Shown one piece after another: positions 17,045-26,444 of a stretch of 40,710 nt of DNA. Origin of the DNA: an uncultured Oscillospiraceae bacterium (lineage in GTDB: Bacteria > Bacillota > Clostridia > Oscillospirales > Acutalibacteraceae); NCBI GenBank assembly GCA_949295415.1, contig CASFLA010000021.1, positions 1 to 40,710 of the forward strand, given 5' to 3'. A program made the translations under genes and the position numbers. Numbering within the stretch: position 1 is the first letter of the stretch; each line of letters opens with the position of its first letter. The notes under the pieces are model-generated. The model did no database searches and was not told the DNA's origin. It saw only the letters and a program-made list of their open reading frames with translations.

Positions 17045-17881
17045 ATGAACGAGCAAAGAAAACTTGAGCTCAGAAAGCTTGCCTTAGAAGCAAGAAAACA
17101 AATCATTATCGGCACAAACCGCGCAAAATCGGGTCACCCCGGCGGTTCACTTTCCTGTGTTGATATACTTACTTACCTTTATTTTGATAAAATGAATATC
17201 GACCCTGAGAACCCTAAGATGCAGGGAAGAGACAGAGTTGTTTTATCAAAAGGCCATGCGGCTCCTGCGCTTTATGCAGTTTTAGCTCTTCGTGGATTCT
17301 TCCCGGTCGCAGAGATTGAAAAGCTCCGCAAGCCATATGCAATCTTGCAGGGTCATCCCGATATGAAGCATATCCCCGGCGTTGATATGTCATCCGGCTC
17401 TTTGGGCCAGGGTATTTCAGCTGCAGCAGGTATGGCTCTTTCTGCAAAGCATTTCAATGAAGATTACAGAGTATATAGTATTATCGGTGACGGTGAATCT
17501 GAGGAAGGTCAGGTTTGGGAGGCAGCAATGTTTGCCGCCGCTAAAAACTTAAACAACCTTACTGTTTTTGTTGACCTTAACCACCTGCAGATAGACGGAA
17601 CTATTGAAGAGGTTAACTCACCGCTTCCGCTTGATAAAAAGTTCCTGGCATTTAATTGGAATGTCATCACTATTGATGGCCATAATTTTGATGAGATTGA
17701 GGCCGCAGTTAAGGCTGCTGAAGAGTGCAAGGATAAGCCGACTGCAATCATTGCCAATACAATTAAGGGCAAAGATGTTTCCTATATGGAAAACAAGGTT
17801 GATTGGCACGGTTCTGCTCCCAACAACGAGCTTACCGAACAGGCGCTTGCAGAGCTTGACAGCAAGATTGCTGCACTTTAA
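17045..17881 (+). CDS. Transketolase, N-terminal subunit
   Basis: A 278-aa thiamine-diphosphate-binding half of a split transketolase (non-oxidative pentose phosphate pathway). GHPGGSLSCVDIL, SKGHAAPALYAVLALRG and DMSSGSLGQGISAAAGMAL are family motifs. GDGESEEGQVWEA with the following D...N forms the Mg-diphosphate site. AGGAGG precedes ATG 17045. The C-terminal subunit follows after 18 nt, so the two chains are made together, as is frequent in Clostridia. Confidence 0.96.
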   Translation: MNEQRKLELRKLALEARKQIIIGTNRAKSGHPGGSLSCVDILTYLYFDKMNIDPENPKMQGRDRVVLSKGHAAPALYAVLALRGFFPVAEIEKLRKPYAILQGHPDMKHIPGVDMSSGSLGQGISAAAGMALSAKHFNEDYRVYSIIGDGESEEGQVWEAAMFAAAKNLNNLTVFVDLNHLQIDGTIEEVNSPLPLDKKFLAFNWNVITIDGHNFDEIEAAVKAAEECKDKPTAIIANTIKGKDVSYMENKVDWHGSAPNNELTEQALAELDSKIAAL

Positions 17882-17899
17882 TAAGGGAGAGTGGTAAAT

Positions 17900-18847
17900 A
17901 TGGCAGATGTAGTAACAATGGCAACAAGAGATGCTTACGGAAAAGCTCTCGTTGAATTAGCAGAAAAAAGACAGGATTTCGTTGTTCTTGATGCTGACCT
18001 TGCAGCAGCAACCAAGACTGGTATGTTTAAAAAAGCTCATCCCGAAATGTTCTATGATTGCGGAATAGCTGAGGGTAATATGGTGAGCGTTGCCGCAGGT
18101 ATCGCCGCAACAGGTAAGCTCGTATTTGCAAGTTCGTTCGCAATGTTTGTTTCGGGCAGAGCCTTCGAGCAGGTTAGAAACTCTATCGGTTATCCTCATC
18201 TTAATGTTAAAATCGGCGCAACCCATGCAGGTATTTCTGTTGGTGAGGATGGCGCAACCCATCAGTGCTGTGAGGATATCGCTTTAATGCGCACAATTCC
18301 CGGTATGACCATTATCAACCCTGCAGATGCAGTTGAGGCTCGCTTGGCAGTGTTCGCCGCAGCTGAATTTGATGGCCCCGTTTATATGCGCTTCGGTCGT
18401 CTTGCAGTTCCCGTTGTATTCGATGAAAACTATAAGTTTGAAATCGGCAAGGGAGCTTTACTTAAAGAGGGAACCGATGTAACTGTTGTTGCAACCGGTC
18501 TTATGGTTAAGGAAGCAATGGAGGCATACGAGCTCCTTAAAAATGAGGGCATCTCGGCAAGAATTATCAATATTGCAACCATTAAGCCTATCGATAGAGA
18601 TATCATTATTAAAGCCGCTAAGGAAACAGGCGCAATCGTAACAGCTGAGGAACATTCCGTAATCGGAGGCCTTGGCTCTGCAGTCAGCGAGGTTGTTACT
18701 GAGGAGTGTCCCGTTCCTGTAATCAAGGTTGGCGTTAAGGATACCTTTGGTATGTCAGGCCCTGCAAATGAACTGCTTGATATATTCGGTCTTCGTGCAA
18801 AGGATATTGCAGAAGCCGCTAAGAAGGCAATCAAAGCTAAGAAATAA
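17900..18847 (+). CDS. Transketolase, C-terminal subunit
   Basis: A 315-aa partner of the preceding subunit, carrying the pyrimidine-binding and C-terminal domains. The conserved Glu that activates the thiamine cofactor lies in [34 protein letters not shown] and the Gly-rich [12 protein letters not shown] fit the family. The start is ATG 17900, 10 nt after GGGAG; a GTG at 17891 is too close to that site. A strong terminator follows 9 nt after the stop, ending the transcript that began upstream. Confidence 0.95.
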   Translation: MADVVTMATRDAYGKALVELAEKRQDFVVLDADLAAATKTGMFKKAHPEMFYDCGIAEGNMVSVAAGIAATGKLVFASSFAMFVSGRAFEQVRNSIGYPHLNVKIGATHAGISVGEDGATHQCCEDIALMRTIPGMTIINPADAVEARLAVFAAAEFDGPVYMRFGRLAVPVVFDENYKFEIGKGALLKEGTDVTVVATGLMVKEAMEAYELLKNEGISARIINIATIKPIDRDIIIKAAKETGAIVTAEEHSVIGGLGSAVSEVVTEECPVPVIKVGVKDTFGMSGPANELLDIFGLRAKDIAEAAKKAIKAKK

Positions 18848-18856
18848 TAGTAATTT

Positions 18857-18888
18857 AAAGCCGCAGTAACAGTTGTTACTGCGGCTTT
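18857..18888 (+). terminator. Terminator after the transketolase genes
   Basis: A perfect 14-bp GC-rich stem (18857-18870 with 18875-18888), 4-nt loop, then TTGCATTTT. It closes the ileS-lspA-rluD-transketolase run. The A-rich left flank may allow weak bidirectional action. Confidence 0.88.
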
Positions 18889-18949
18889 TGCATTTTAAGG
18901 CCGTTATTGGCATATTTTTAAATGTATTATTATAAAAGGGTGTGCCGAT

Positions 18950-20194
18950 ATGGAAAAATATAGAGCTGTTTTATCATTTTGCTTGGCGTTCTTACTTTTG
19001 TTTTTACCGCTAAAAGCCTTTGCTGATGAGGGAGAGCAGAAAATAAGTGATGTTGTAACTGAGTATTATTCGCCTGAACTTACTGACCCGCCGATTTTTG
19101 ATGCAACCGAAACGGTAGCGCCGATTGGTGCGGTCTTGGAAATTCCTGCAAAATCCTGCATTTTAATGGAGGTTAACACAGGGCAAATCCTCTATGAAAG
19201 TGAGAGTCATAAAAAATTGGCGCCCGCTTCAATAACTAAGGTTATGGCGCTGTTGCTTGTTGTTGAAGCAATAGATTCTGGACTATTGTCCACAGATACG
19301 GTTATTACTGCGAGTGATTATGCTTGCTCAATGGGCGGCTCGCAGATTTGGCTTGAGCCGGGTGAGCAGATGAACGTTGACGATTTGTTGAAAGCCGCAG
19401 TTATAGGCAGCGCGAATGATGCAACCGTTGCGTTAGGGGAGGCGGTAGCGGGAAGCGAAGAAGGCTTTGTTAAAATGATGAATGACCGCGCCGCAGAATT
19501 AGGTCTTAAGGACACTAACTTTTTAAATTCAACGGGATTGGATGCAGATGGCCACTTAACCAGTGCCCACGATATAGCGGTTGCGTCGTGTGAGCTTATA
19601 AAGCACGATATAATCAAAAATTATTCAACCGTATGGATGGATTCCTTAAGAAACGGCAAATCAGAGCTTGTCAATACTAATAAGCTGGTTAGATTCTACG
19701 AGGGCTGCACAGGTCTTAAAACCGGAACAACTTCTATTGCAGGCGCCTGTCTTTCGGCAACTGCTGAGAGAAACGGCTTAGAGCTTTGCGCAGTTGTTAT
19801 GGGCTCCGGCAACAGTAATGACCGCTTTCAAGGAGCAAGAAAGCTGCTTGATTACGGCTTCGCAAATTATACCTATATTACGGCATCTGCTGACGCGGCT
19901 GAGTTAAAGCCTATAGAAGTAAAGGGAGGAACAAAGGATTTCGTTTTGCCTATATGCAACAAAAAGCAGAGTTTTCTTATAGAAAAAAGTAAGGCAAAGA
20001 ATATAACGGTTATAACCGAGTTGCCCAATGAATTAAAAGCACCCATAGAACAGGGTCAGCAGATAGGCGTTGCAAGAGTTAAAATCGGCGATGAGGAGAT
20101 AGGAACAGTTCCGATAACTGCAGAGTTTTCTGTTGGGAAAATGACATTATGGAACGCTGTTAAGCAAATGCTCGGCGCTATATTTGCGGTCTGA
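18950..20194 (+). CDS. D-alanyl-D-alanine carboxypeptidase (PBP5/DacA family)
   Basis: A 414-aa secreted or membrane-associated low-molecular-weight penicillin-binding protein that removes the terminal D-Ala from peptidoglycan stem peptides. The signal peptide is about residues 1-25 (FADEG junction). The three active-site motifs are present: SITK (94-97), SAN (154-156) and KTG (257-259). A C-terminal PBP5-like domain (about 300-395) ends in a hydrophobic/amphipathic helix that could attach it to the membrane. AAGGGTG precedes ATG 18950. It lies alone between a terminator and the pgi promoter; I found no convincing promoter in the 60-nt gap. Members of this family also act in sporulation, which cannot be judged here. 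Confidence 0.93.
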   Translation: MEKYRAVLSFCLAFLLLFLPLKAFADEGEQKISDVVTEYYSPELTDPPIFDATETVAPIGAVLEIPAKSCILMEVNTGQILYESESHKKLAPASITKVMALLLVVEAIDSGLLSTDTVITASDYACSMGGSQIWLEPGEQMNVDDLLKAAVIGSANDATVALGEAVAGSEEGFVKMMNDRAAELGLKDTNFLNSTGLDADGHLTSAHDIAVASCELIKHDIIKNYSTVWMDSLRNGKSELVNTNKLVRFYEGCTGLKTGTTSIAGACLSATAERNGLELCAVVMGSGNSNDRFQGARKLLDYGFANYTYITASADAAELKPIEVKGGTKDFVLPICNKKQSFLIEKSKAKNITVITELPNELKAPIEQGQQIGVARVKIGDEEIGTVPITAEFSVGKMTLWNAVKQMLGAIFAV

Positions 20195-20244
20195 GTATTA
20201 GGCTTATATAATGGGTAATTTTTTAAACTTTTTTCAAATTATTG

Positions 20245-20273
20245 TTGAAAAAGAAACGGTGCTATTGTATAAT
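20245..20273 (+). promoter_or_regulatory. Sigma-A promoter of pgi
   Basis: TTGAAA (20245-20250), 17-nt spacer, perfect TATAAT (20268-20273). Transcription would start near 20280, giving a leader of about 48 nt to the pgi ATG. The rest of the gap after the carboxypeptidase gene is AT-rich, with no clear terminator. Confidence 0.85.
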
Positions 20274-20327
20274 ATAGATGAATAAATAAAGTCCAAGATT
20301 TAAAACCTTGGCGAAAGGGTTTTCAAA

Positions 20328-21665
20328 ATGGCAATCAAATTCAAAGAAAATTATGCAGCACCGTTTCTTGCAGAGGATGATTTAAAGGGAATTGCTCCGC
20401 AAGTTTCGGCAGCTCACGATATACTCTATAAAAAGTCGGGTCTGGGAAATGATTTTTTGGGCTGGGTTGACCTTCCTGTGTGCTATGATAAGGAAGAGTT
20501 CGGTCGCATAAAGAAATGTGCAGAAAAAATCATCTCGGATACCGATGTTTTTATTGTTATAGGTATCGGCGGCTCATACCTAGGAGCAAGAGCGGCGATT
20601 GAATTTTTAAAATCTCCGCTTTATAACAATCTTAAAAAGGATACCCCTGAGATTTATTTCGCAGGTAACAGTATCAGTGGTTCTGCTCTTAATGACATTT
20701 TAAATCTCTGTGAGGGCAAGCGCGTTTCGATTAACGTTATTTCAAAATCAGGAACAACAACCGAGCCGGCTATAGCCTTCAGAGTATTCAGAGAATATCT
20801 TGAAAAGCGCTATGGCCATGAAGAAGCAGTAAAGAGAATTTACTGCACAACCGATAGAACAAGAGGAACCTTAAAGCAGCTTGCAGATGAGCAAGGCTAT
20901 GAGTCTTTTGTGGTTCCCGATGATGTCGGCGGAAGATTCTCGGTTCTTACCGCGGTTGGTCTTCTTCCTATTGCAGTTGCAGGTGCTGATATTGATGCTT
21001 TAATGTCAGGTGCAGCGAAGGCAAGAGAAGAATATAGCGTAAACGATGTTTATAAGAATGATTGCTATAGATATGCCGCTTTAAGAAATATTTTCTATCG
21101 CAAGGGTAAAGCAATCGAGCTTCTTGTTTCTTATGAGCCGAGATTTGCAATGATGGCTGAATGGTTTAAGCAGCTTTACGGCGAGAGTGAGGGCAAGGAT
21201 GGCAAGGGCCTTTTCCCTGCATCTGTAACCTTCTCGACTGACCTTCATTCTATGGGTCAGTATATTCAGGATGGTCGCAGGCATTTGTTTGAAACCGTTG
21301 TTACTATCGGTGACTGCGGTTCAGATATAGTTCTCAAAAAGGAAGAAAATGATGGTGATGGTCTTAACTTCTTAGCGGGTAAGACAATGTCCTTTGTTAA
21401 TCAGAAGGCTTTCGAGGGAACGATTTTAGCTCATACTGACGGCGGAGTTCCCAACCTTGTAATTGAGGTTGAAAAGGCTGACGAAGAAAACCTTGGAAGA
21501 CTCATCTATTTCTTCGAAAAGGCTTGTGCAATCTCAGGTTATATGCTCGGAGTTAACCCGTTTAACCAGCCCGGCGTTGAGGACTATAAGAAAAATATGT
21601 TTGCAATGCTTGGCAAACCGGGATTCGAGGATAGAAAGGCCGCTTTAGAGGCAAGAATCCAGTAA
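20328..21665 (+). CDS. pgi: Glucose-6-phosphate isomerase
   Basis: A 445-aa Pgi that interconverts glucose-6-phosphate and fructose-6-phosphate. Phosphate-binding motifs [13 protein letters not shown] and [13 protein letters not shown] are present, with the active-site region [13 protein letters not shown] and the C-terminal signature [16 protein letters not shown]. The length matches the short Gram-positive form. GAAAGGG precedes ATG 20328. It has its own promoter and is followed by a small P-loop gene before a terminator. Confidence 0.97.
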   Translation: MAIKFKENYAAPFLAEDDLKGIAPQVSAAHDILYKKSGLGNDFLGWVDLPVCYDKEEFGRIKKCAEKIISDTDVFIVIGIGGSYLGARAAIEFLKSPLYNNLKKDTPEIYFAGNSISGSALNDILNLCEGKRVSINVISKSGTTTEPAIAFRVFREYLEKRYGHEEAVKRIYCTTDRTRGTLKQLADEQGYESFVVPDDVGGRFSVLTAVGLLPIAVAGADIDALMSGAAKAREEYSVNDVYKNDCYRYAALRNIFYRKGKAIELLVSYEPRFAMMAEWFKQLYGESEGKDGKGLFPASVTFSTDLHSMGQYIQDGRRHLFETVVTIGDCGSDIVLKKEENDGDGLNFLAGKTMSFVNQKAFEGTILAHTDGGVPNLVIEVEKADEENLGRLIYFFEKACAISGYMLGVNPFNQPGVEDYKKNMFAMLGKPGFEDRKAALEARIQ

Positions 21666-21678
21666 TTAAAAGAAAATA

Positions 21679-21695
21679 AGATTGCTTTGCAATCT
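21679..21695 (+). other. Intercistronic hairpin after pgi
   Basis: AGATTGC and GCAATCT form a perfect 7-bp stem with a TTT loop in the 53-nt gap between pgi and the P-loop gene. There is no U run, so it is not a terminator. It may protect the pgi 3' end after processing. Confidence 0.45.
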
Positions 21696-21718
21696 GAAAA
21701 TATAAAGGAGATGTTACT

Positions 21719-22135
21719 ATGTTAAAACTTATTATCGGTAAAAAGGGCAGCGGAAAAACCAAAAAGCTTATTGATGCCGTTACTGCAGCTGCGGATGTTT
21801 CCAATGGCAATGTTGTCTGCATCGAAAAGAGTTCTACCCTTATTTTGAATATCACTCACCGCGTTCGTCTTGTTGATACCGACCATTATGGTATTTCGGG
21901 ATATGACGCATTCTATGGCTTCATTTCAGGTATCTGCGCAGGTAACTATGATGTTACTCATATTGGTATTGATGCAGTTCTTCGCATCGGTAACAGAAAC
22001 TATGATGAACTCGCAGAGTTCTTAAAAAAGCTTAATGCTCTTTCAGAGGATGCAAAGGCCGAGTTTATCATTACCATTTCGGCTGATGAGTCTGAGCTTC
22101 CCAAAGAGATTTTTGAAATCGCTGAGAAAATGTAA
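21719..22135 (+). CDS. Small P-loop protein of unknown function
   Basis: A 138-aa protein with a clear Walker A motif at the very N-terminus (GKKGSGKT, residues 7-14), preceded by a hydrophobic strand (LKLII). A possible Walker B-like strand is IGIDAVLRIG near residues 80-90. No other known domain is visible; the size and N-terminal P-loop suggest a minimal nucleotide-binding domain. AAGGAG lies 8 nt before ATG 21719. It is probably co-transcribed with pgi and ends just before a strong terminator. I do not recognise its function. Confidence 0.82.
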   Translation: MLKLIIGKKGSGKTKKLIDAVTAAADVSNGNVVCIEKSSTLILNITHRVRLVDTDHYGISGYDAFYGFISGICAGNYDVTHIGIDAVLRIGNRNYDELAEFLKKLNALSEDAKAEFIITISADESELPKEIFEIAEKM

Positions 22136-22143
22136 TTTTTATT

Positions 22144-22194
22144 AAAATAAATAGTCGGCGGTGGGGTAAACACCCGCTGCCGACTGCTTATTTT
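22144..22194 (+). terminator. Bidirectional terminator after the pgi operon
   Basis: A 13-bp stem with two G-U pairs (22153-22165 with 22173-22185), extended after a 2-nt mismatch by AAAATAA/TTATTTT (22144-22150 with 22188-22194). The A-rich left and T-rich right flanks fit termination in either direction. The remaining 22195-22269 shows nothing further that I can identify. Confidence 0.85.
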
Positions 22195-22269
22195 ACAAAA
22201 GATGTTCAAACTACCAACTTGTTGCCTTTCCTTCATCTAAAATGCGGCAAAATAACGGAAAAATTGTTC

Positions 22270-22298
22270 TTGACAAAGTAAAATAGGATAGATATAAT
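22270..22298 (+). promoter_or_regulatory. Perfect consensus sigma-A promoter of yceD-rpmF
   Basis: TTGACA (22270-22275), exactly 17 nt, TATAAT (22293-22298). The start of transcription near 22305 leaves a leader of about 23 nt holding the GAGGTG ribosome binding site. Full consensus strength fits a ribosomal-protein operon. Confidence 0.95.
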
Positions 22299-22327
22299 AA
22301 TCTGTGTGACAATCTGAGGTGAGTGGT

Positions 22328-22831
22328 ATGGTTTTAGATTTACGTTCTTTGTTTGCGAATGATGGTAAGACTATTCCGCTTGATTTAAGTTTTGACCTGA
22401 GCGATGTTGATTTCTATGGACTTAAGCCTTTGAAATCGCCTGTCTTGGTAAAGGGCAGTGCATACAGCCGCGCAGGGATAGTTATGTTGTCGGTTCAGTG
22501 TGAATGCGAATACTCGGCGCCGTGTGATAGATGCGGTGAAGAAGCAGTTAAAAAATATACTGTCCCGATAGAGCGAGTTCTCGTTGCAAAATTAGAAAAC
22601 GGCGAGAATGATGAAATCATCCTGCTTGATGATTATAAGCTTGATTTGTATGAGCTTTGTTTCACAGAGATTGTTCTTGCAATGCCAAGCAAGCATCTCT
22701 GCAAGGAGGATTGCCTCGGACTTTGCGAGACTTGTGGCGGAAACCTGAATGACGGTCCTTGTGGCTGTGCTACCAAAGAAGGAGACCCCCGTCTTGCAGT
22801 TTTGGCAGAGCTTTTAAATAATAACGATTAG
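22328..22831 (+). CDS. yceD: YceD/DUF177 family protein
   Basis: A 167-aa DUF177 protein, the usual partner of rpmF. YceD homologs are linked to 23S rRNA processing or accumulation, but the molecular role is not settled. Cys motifs suggest zinc binding: [14 protein letters not shown] (about 59-72) and [21 protein letters not shown] near the C-terminus. The start is ATG 22328, with AGGTG 6 nt upstream; the in-frame GTG at 22319 overlaps that site. It is followed by rpmF after 22 nt. Confidence 0.92.
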   Translation: MVLDLRSLFANDGKTIPLDLSFDLSDVDFYGLKPLKSPVLVKGSAYSRAGIVMLSVQCECEYSAPCDRCGEEAVKKYTVPIERVLVAKLENGENDEIILLDDYKLDLYELCFTEIVLAMPSKHLCKEDCLGLCETCGGNLNDGPCGCATKEGDPRLAVLAELLNNND

Positions 22832-22853
22832 CTTTTTTAAGGAGGCGTTTAAA

Positions 22854-23036
22854 ATGGCAGTTCCGAAGAGAAAAACATCTAAGGCAAGAAAGAATAAAAG
22901 ACGTTCTTCCGTTTGGAAGATGAGCGCTCCGGCACTCGTAAAATGTGATCATTGCGGCGAGTATAAGAGACCTCATAGAGTTTGCCCGTCCTGCGGTTAT
23001 TATAATGGCCGTGAGGTTGTTAAGGTTGAAGCATAA
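22854..23036 (+). CDS. rpmF: Ribosomal protein bL32
   Basis: A 60-aa large-subunit protein. The N-terminus [18 protein letters not shown] is typical. A zinc ribbon uses CDHC and CPSC, so this is the zinc-binding (C+) form, with no sign here of a zinc-free paralog. AAGGAGG precedes ATG 22854. It is the second gene of the yceD-rpmF operon and ends 8 nt before a strong terminator. Confidence 0.97.
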   Translation: MAVPKRKTSKARKNKRRSSVWKMSAPALVKCDHCGEYKRPHRVCPSCGYYNGREVVKVEA

Positions 23037-23044
23037 TTTCGCTT

Positions 23045-23077
23045 AAGGGAAGGAGCAATCCTTCCCTTGTTTTTTTA
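23045..23077 (+). terminator. Strong terminator after rpmF
   Basis: A perfect 10-bp stem (23045-23054 with 23059-23068), GCAA tetraloop, then GTTTTTTT. The next gene's binding site begins only about 6 nt after the U run. Expression downstream therefore needs read-through or a promoter inside rpmF; a TATAAT at 23001-23006 has no good -35. Confidence 0.93.
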
Positions 23078-23094
23078 AGTAAGGAAGTGGTAGT

Positions 23095-24396
23095 TTGGCA
23101 GTTGTTGTTTCCGGAGTTGTTGCTGGCTCCGCGGCTTTTAAGGCAAAAATTGAAAAAGGCGATGAGCTTTTAAAAATCAACGGTAATGAGATAATGGATG
23201 TGCTTGATTACCGCTTTTATCAAAATGATTGCAAGGTTGTTCTGCTCATTCAAAAACAAAACGGCAAGCAGAAAAGAATAGTTATAAGAAAAGATGAGGA
23301 TGATGAAATAGGTCTTCTTTTTGATACCTATTTAATGGATAAACAGCGTTCATGCAAAAACAACTGTATTTTCTGCTTTATCGACCAGTTACCCAAAGGT
23401 ATGAGGGACACCTTGTATTTTAAGGATGACGATTCAAGAATGTCGTTCCTTTTCGGCAACTACATTACTCTTACCAATATCACCGAGCATGAGATTGAGC
23501 GTATTATAAAAATGCATATAAGTCCTGTTAATGTTTCGGTGCATACAACTAACCCTGAATTGAGGGTTAAGATGATGAGAAATCGCTTTGCAGGAGAGGC
23601 GCTTAATGTTTTATGGCGTCTTTGCGAGGCAGGAATAAGCGTTAACTGTCAGCTTGTGCTTTGTCCCGGTTGGAATGACGGGGAAGAATTAGTCCGCAGC
23701 TTAGAGGACCTGACAAAATATGAAAATATAAAGAGTGTCGCTTGCGTTCCGGTTGGTCTTAGCGGTCATAGGGGCGGTCTTTGTGAGCTTGAGCCATTTA
23801 CCGAGGAAAACGCAAATGAGGTTATTGATATTTGTGAAAAGTATGCAGCAAAGACTAACGAGCTTTATAATGAAAACAGAGTTTTTGCCGCCGATGAATT
23901 TTATTTAACGGCAAAGCGCCAAATGCCCGATGCCGAGTATTACGGAGATTTTGTTCAGCTTGAAAACGGCGTTGGCATGTGGGCAATGCTTAAAATGGAG
24001 GCTGAGGAGGCTCTCTATGATATTGAAGCTCCTTTGGAAAGCCGAAAAGTAACCTGTATAACAGGGCAGGCGGCTTCGAAACTTATCAACCATATTGTTG
24101 ACAACGCTAAGAAAAAATGGCATAATTTAGATTGCTCGGTTTATAGTATAAAGAACAATTTCTTTGGCGGAAAAATTACCGTTGCAGGTCTTGTTACGGG
24201 AAGCGATATAATTGAGCAATTAAAAGGCAAGGATATAGGCGAGGAGCTGATAGTTCCTTCGGTTATGTTAAGGCATGAGAGAGATATGTTCCTCGATAGT
24301 GTAACTGTTGAGGAATTGGAGCAGGCTTTAAATGTTAAAGTCAGAATTTGTGAGAATGACGGTTGGTCGCTGATATCGGCGCTTGCCGGAAGATAG
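23095..24396 (+). CDS. PDZ/radical-SAM/DUF512 protein
   Basis: A 433-aa protein with an N-terminal PDZ-like segment (about 1-65, GSAAFKAKIEKGDELLKING). A radical-SAM core follows with C87xxxC91xxC94 in the family signature CKNNCIFCFIDQLPKGMR, and a DUF512 C-terminal domain covers about 200-425 (CVPVGLSGHRGGL, DEFYLTA). This architecture is widely conserved and often sits next to der, as here (11 nt upstream), but its reaction is unknown. The start is TTG 23095, with AAGGAAGTGG upstream. It is the first gene after the rpmF terminator. Confidence 0.9.
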   Translation: MAVVVSGVVAGSAAFKAKIEKGDELLKINGNEIMDVLDYRFYQNDCKVVLLIQKQNGKQKRIVIRKDEDDEIGLLFDTYLMDKQRSCKNNCIFCFIDQLPKGMRDTLYFKDDDSRMSFLFGNYITLTNITEHEIERIIKMHISPVNVSVHTTNPELRVKMMRNRFAGEALNVLWRLCEAGISVNCQLVLCPGWNDGEELVRSLEDLTKYENIKSVACVPVGLSGHRGGLCELEPFTEENANEVIDICEKYAAKTNELYNENRVFAADEFYLTAKRQMPDAEYYGDFVQLENGVGMWAMLKMEAEEALYDIEAPLESRKVTCITGQAASKLINHIVDNAKKKWHNLDCSVYSIKNNFFGGKITVAGLVTGSDIIEQLKGKDIGEELIVPSVMLRHERDMFLDSVTVEELEQALNVKVRICENDGWSLISALAGR

Positions 24397-24407
24397 GAGG
24401 TGGCAAG

Positions 24408-25736
24408 ATGTCTAAACCCATAATTGCAGTAGTTGGTCGTCCTAATGTTGGAAAATCGACCCTTTTTAATAAACTTATCGGCAGAAGATTATCTATTGTT
24501 GATGATACTCCCGGTGTTACCCGTGACCGTATATTCGGTGATGCGGAATGGCTTGGCAAAAAGTTTATGCTTATTGATACGGGCGGTATTGAGCCGAAAA
24601 CAGATGATGTTATCCTTAAAAAGATGCGCGCTCAGGCAGAGCTTGCCATCGGGACTGCTGATGTTATTATTTTTGTGACCGATTTAAAAAGCGGTGTTAC
24701 TGCGGCTGACCATGAGGTTGCCGCAATGCTTCAGAAAAGCGGAAAGCCCGTAGTTTTGTGCGTTAATAAATGCGATAAATTAGGTGAAGCCCCTATGGAA
24801 TTTTATGAGTTCTATAATTTGGGGCTTGGTGAGCCTATGGCTGTTTCCGGTGTTCACGGCCATGGAACAGGAGATTTACTCGATAAGGCATTTGAGTATA
24901 TTGATTTTTCCGATGAAAACGATGATGATGACGAGGTTATCAATGTTGCCGTTATCGGAAAACCTAATGCGGGTAAATCTTCACTTATAAATGCTATTTC
25001 AAAAGAGGAGCGCGTTATTGTTTCTGATATCGCAGGAACAACCAGAGATGCGATTGATACTCTTGTCACGGTGAAGGACCAGAAATTTAATTTCACCGAT
25101 ACTGCGGGTATTCGCCGCAAGAGCAAGGTTGACGATGAGATTGAAAAATATAGCATTATGCGTGCTAAAATGGCAATAGAGCGCTCGGATGTTTGCGTTA
25201 TAATGATTGATGCTGCAGAGGGCTTCACCGAGCAGGATTCAAAGGTTGCGGGTCTGGCTATTGAGCAGGGCAAGGCGGCTATTATTGCCGTTAATAAATG
25301 GGATATCGTCGAGAAAGACGGTAAGACAATGGATAATATGCGTAAAGAACTTATGCAGGATTTTTCATTTATGCCGTATGCACCCATTATCTTTATTTCG
25401 GCAAAAACAGGTCAGAGACTCGATAGACTTTTCGACCTCATAAAGTTTGTTCATTCGCAGAACACAATGAGAATATCAACGGGTATGCTCAATGATGTTT
25501 TGGCAGAGGCAACAGCAAGAGTTCAACCGCCTTCGGATAAGGGAAAGAGGCTCAAAATTTATTATATGACTCAGGCCTCTGTTAAACCGCCGACATTTGT
25601 GTTCTTCTGTAACCGCGAGGAGCTTTTCCATTTCTCTTATCAGAGATATTTAGAAAATCAGATTCGCTCAACCTTCGGATTAGAGGGAACACCGGTTAAA
25701 TTTGTTATCCGCGAACGCGGAGATAAAAAAGCTTAA
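24408..25736 (+). CDS. der: GTPase Der (EngA)
   Basis: A 442-aa essential ribosome-assembly GTPase for the 50S subunit. It has two tandem GTPase domains, with P-loops GRPNVGKS (about residue 10) and GKPNAGKS (about residue 185). Each has a DT(G/A)G G3 motif and an NKCD or NKWD G4 motif. The C-terminal KH-like domain (about 350-435) includes KIYYMTQASVKPPTFVFF. The start is ATG 24408 with GGAGG upstream; the longer frame from 24363 lies inside the previous gene. It is followed by plsY after 22 nt. Confidence 0.97.
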   Translation: MSKPIIAVVGRPNVGKSTLFNKLIGRRLSIVDDTPGVTRDRIFGDAEWLGKKFMLIDTGGIEPKTDDVILKKMRAQAELAIGTADVIIFVTDLKSGVTAADHEVAAMLQKSGKPVVLCVNKCDKLGEAPMEFYEFYNLGLGEPMAVSGVHGHGTGDLLDKAFEYIDFSDENDDDDEVINVAVIGKPNAGKSSLINAISKEERVIVSDIAGTTRDAIDTLVTVKDQKFNFTDTAGIRRKSKVDDEIEKYSIMRAKMAIERSDVCVIMIDAAEGFTEQDSKVAGLAIEQGKAAIIAVNKWDIVEKDGKTMDNMRKELMQDFSFMPYAPIIFISAKTGQRLDRLFDLIKFVHSQNTMRISTGMLNDVLAEATARVQPPSDKGKRLKIYYMTQASVKPPTFVFFCNREELFHFSYQRYLENQIRSTFGLEGTPVKFVIRERGDKKA

Positions 25737-25758
25737 GCTTTTCTGGGAGATACTTTTT

Positions 25759-26442
25759 ATGACTTTTTTGCGATGGCTTATTTTTGCCGGTATTATTATA
25801 GCTGCCTATCTTGTTGGTAGCGTTAATACCGCTATTATAATTTCAAAATCAGTAGGGCATAAGGACGTTAGAGAAAGCGGAAGCGGTAATGCGGGAATGA
25901 CCAATGTTATGAGAACAATGGGCTTTTTACCCGGCATTATAACCTTTCTTATTGACGCCTCTAAAGCTGCAGGAATTTGCGCTTTGGGAAAATTTGTTGT
26001 TTTCCCGTATTTATATTCTGAACTCGGCTTTGAGTTTTTAAGAGCCGAATACGGTGTTTATTATTGCGGAATTGCCTGCATTATAGGAACTGTTTTCCCA
26101 ATATTCTTTGGCTTTAAGGGCGGAAAAGGTGTTGCAGCCTCCTGCGGAATTATTTTGGTTTGCCAGTGGAATTCTGCAGTTATCGCTTTAACCTTGTTTG
26201 TTGTTTTGCTTGCAATAAAGAGGATTATTTCTTTAGCTTCTATTTCTGCTGCGGTGTCATTACCGTTCCTGAACATTATCTTTGCAGGCGCGCCCGATTA
26301 TACTCCTCAGCAAAAAACTGCACAATGTCTTTTGATAGGGGTTATGTCGGTCATAGTGATTTCTAAGCATAAGGAAAACATTGTAAGATTATTTAAGGGC
26401 GAGGAAAAGCCCCTTGTTATAAAGAAAACAAAGGAGTCATAA
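25759..26442 (+). CDS. plsY: Glycerol-3-phosphate acyltransferase PlsY
   Basis: A 227-aa polytopic membrane enzyme that acylates glycerol-3-phosphate from acyl-phosphate, the first step of phospholipid synthesis. Family motifs are GSVNTAIIISK, SGSGNAGMTNVMR and FGFKGGKGVA, with several hydrophobic segments. The start is ATG 25759, with GGGAG about 8 nt upstream; a longer frame from 25702 overlaps der. gpsA follows after 2 nt and makes its substrate, so the pair forms a metabolic unit. Confidence 0.96.
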   Translation: MTFLRWLIFAGIIIAAYLVGSVNTAIIISKSVGHKDVRESGSGNAGMTNVMRTMGFLPGIITFLIDASKAAGICALGKFVVFPYLYSELGFEFLRAEYGVYYCGIACIIGTVFPIFFGFKGGKGVAASCGIILVCQWNSAVIALTLFVVLLAIKRIISLASISAAVSLPFLNIIFAGAPDYTPQQKTAQCLLIGVMSVIVISKHKENIVRLFKGEEKPLVIKKTKES

Positions 26443-26444
26443 AA

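Noticed and set aside
17045..18847. Broken (frameshifted) transketolase gene
   Set aside because: Each half has its own ribosome binding site, start and complete domains; split transketolases are normal in many Clostridia.
18901..18949. Promoter TTGGCA-18-TATAAA before the carboxypeptidase gene
   Set aside because: Transcription would begin about 7 nt before the ATG, downstream of the ribosome binding site, so it cannot serve this start.
20195..20244. Terminator after the carboxypeptidase gene
   Set aside because: The sequence is AT-rich with A and T runs but forms no GC-containing stem.
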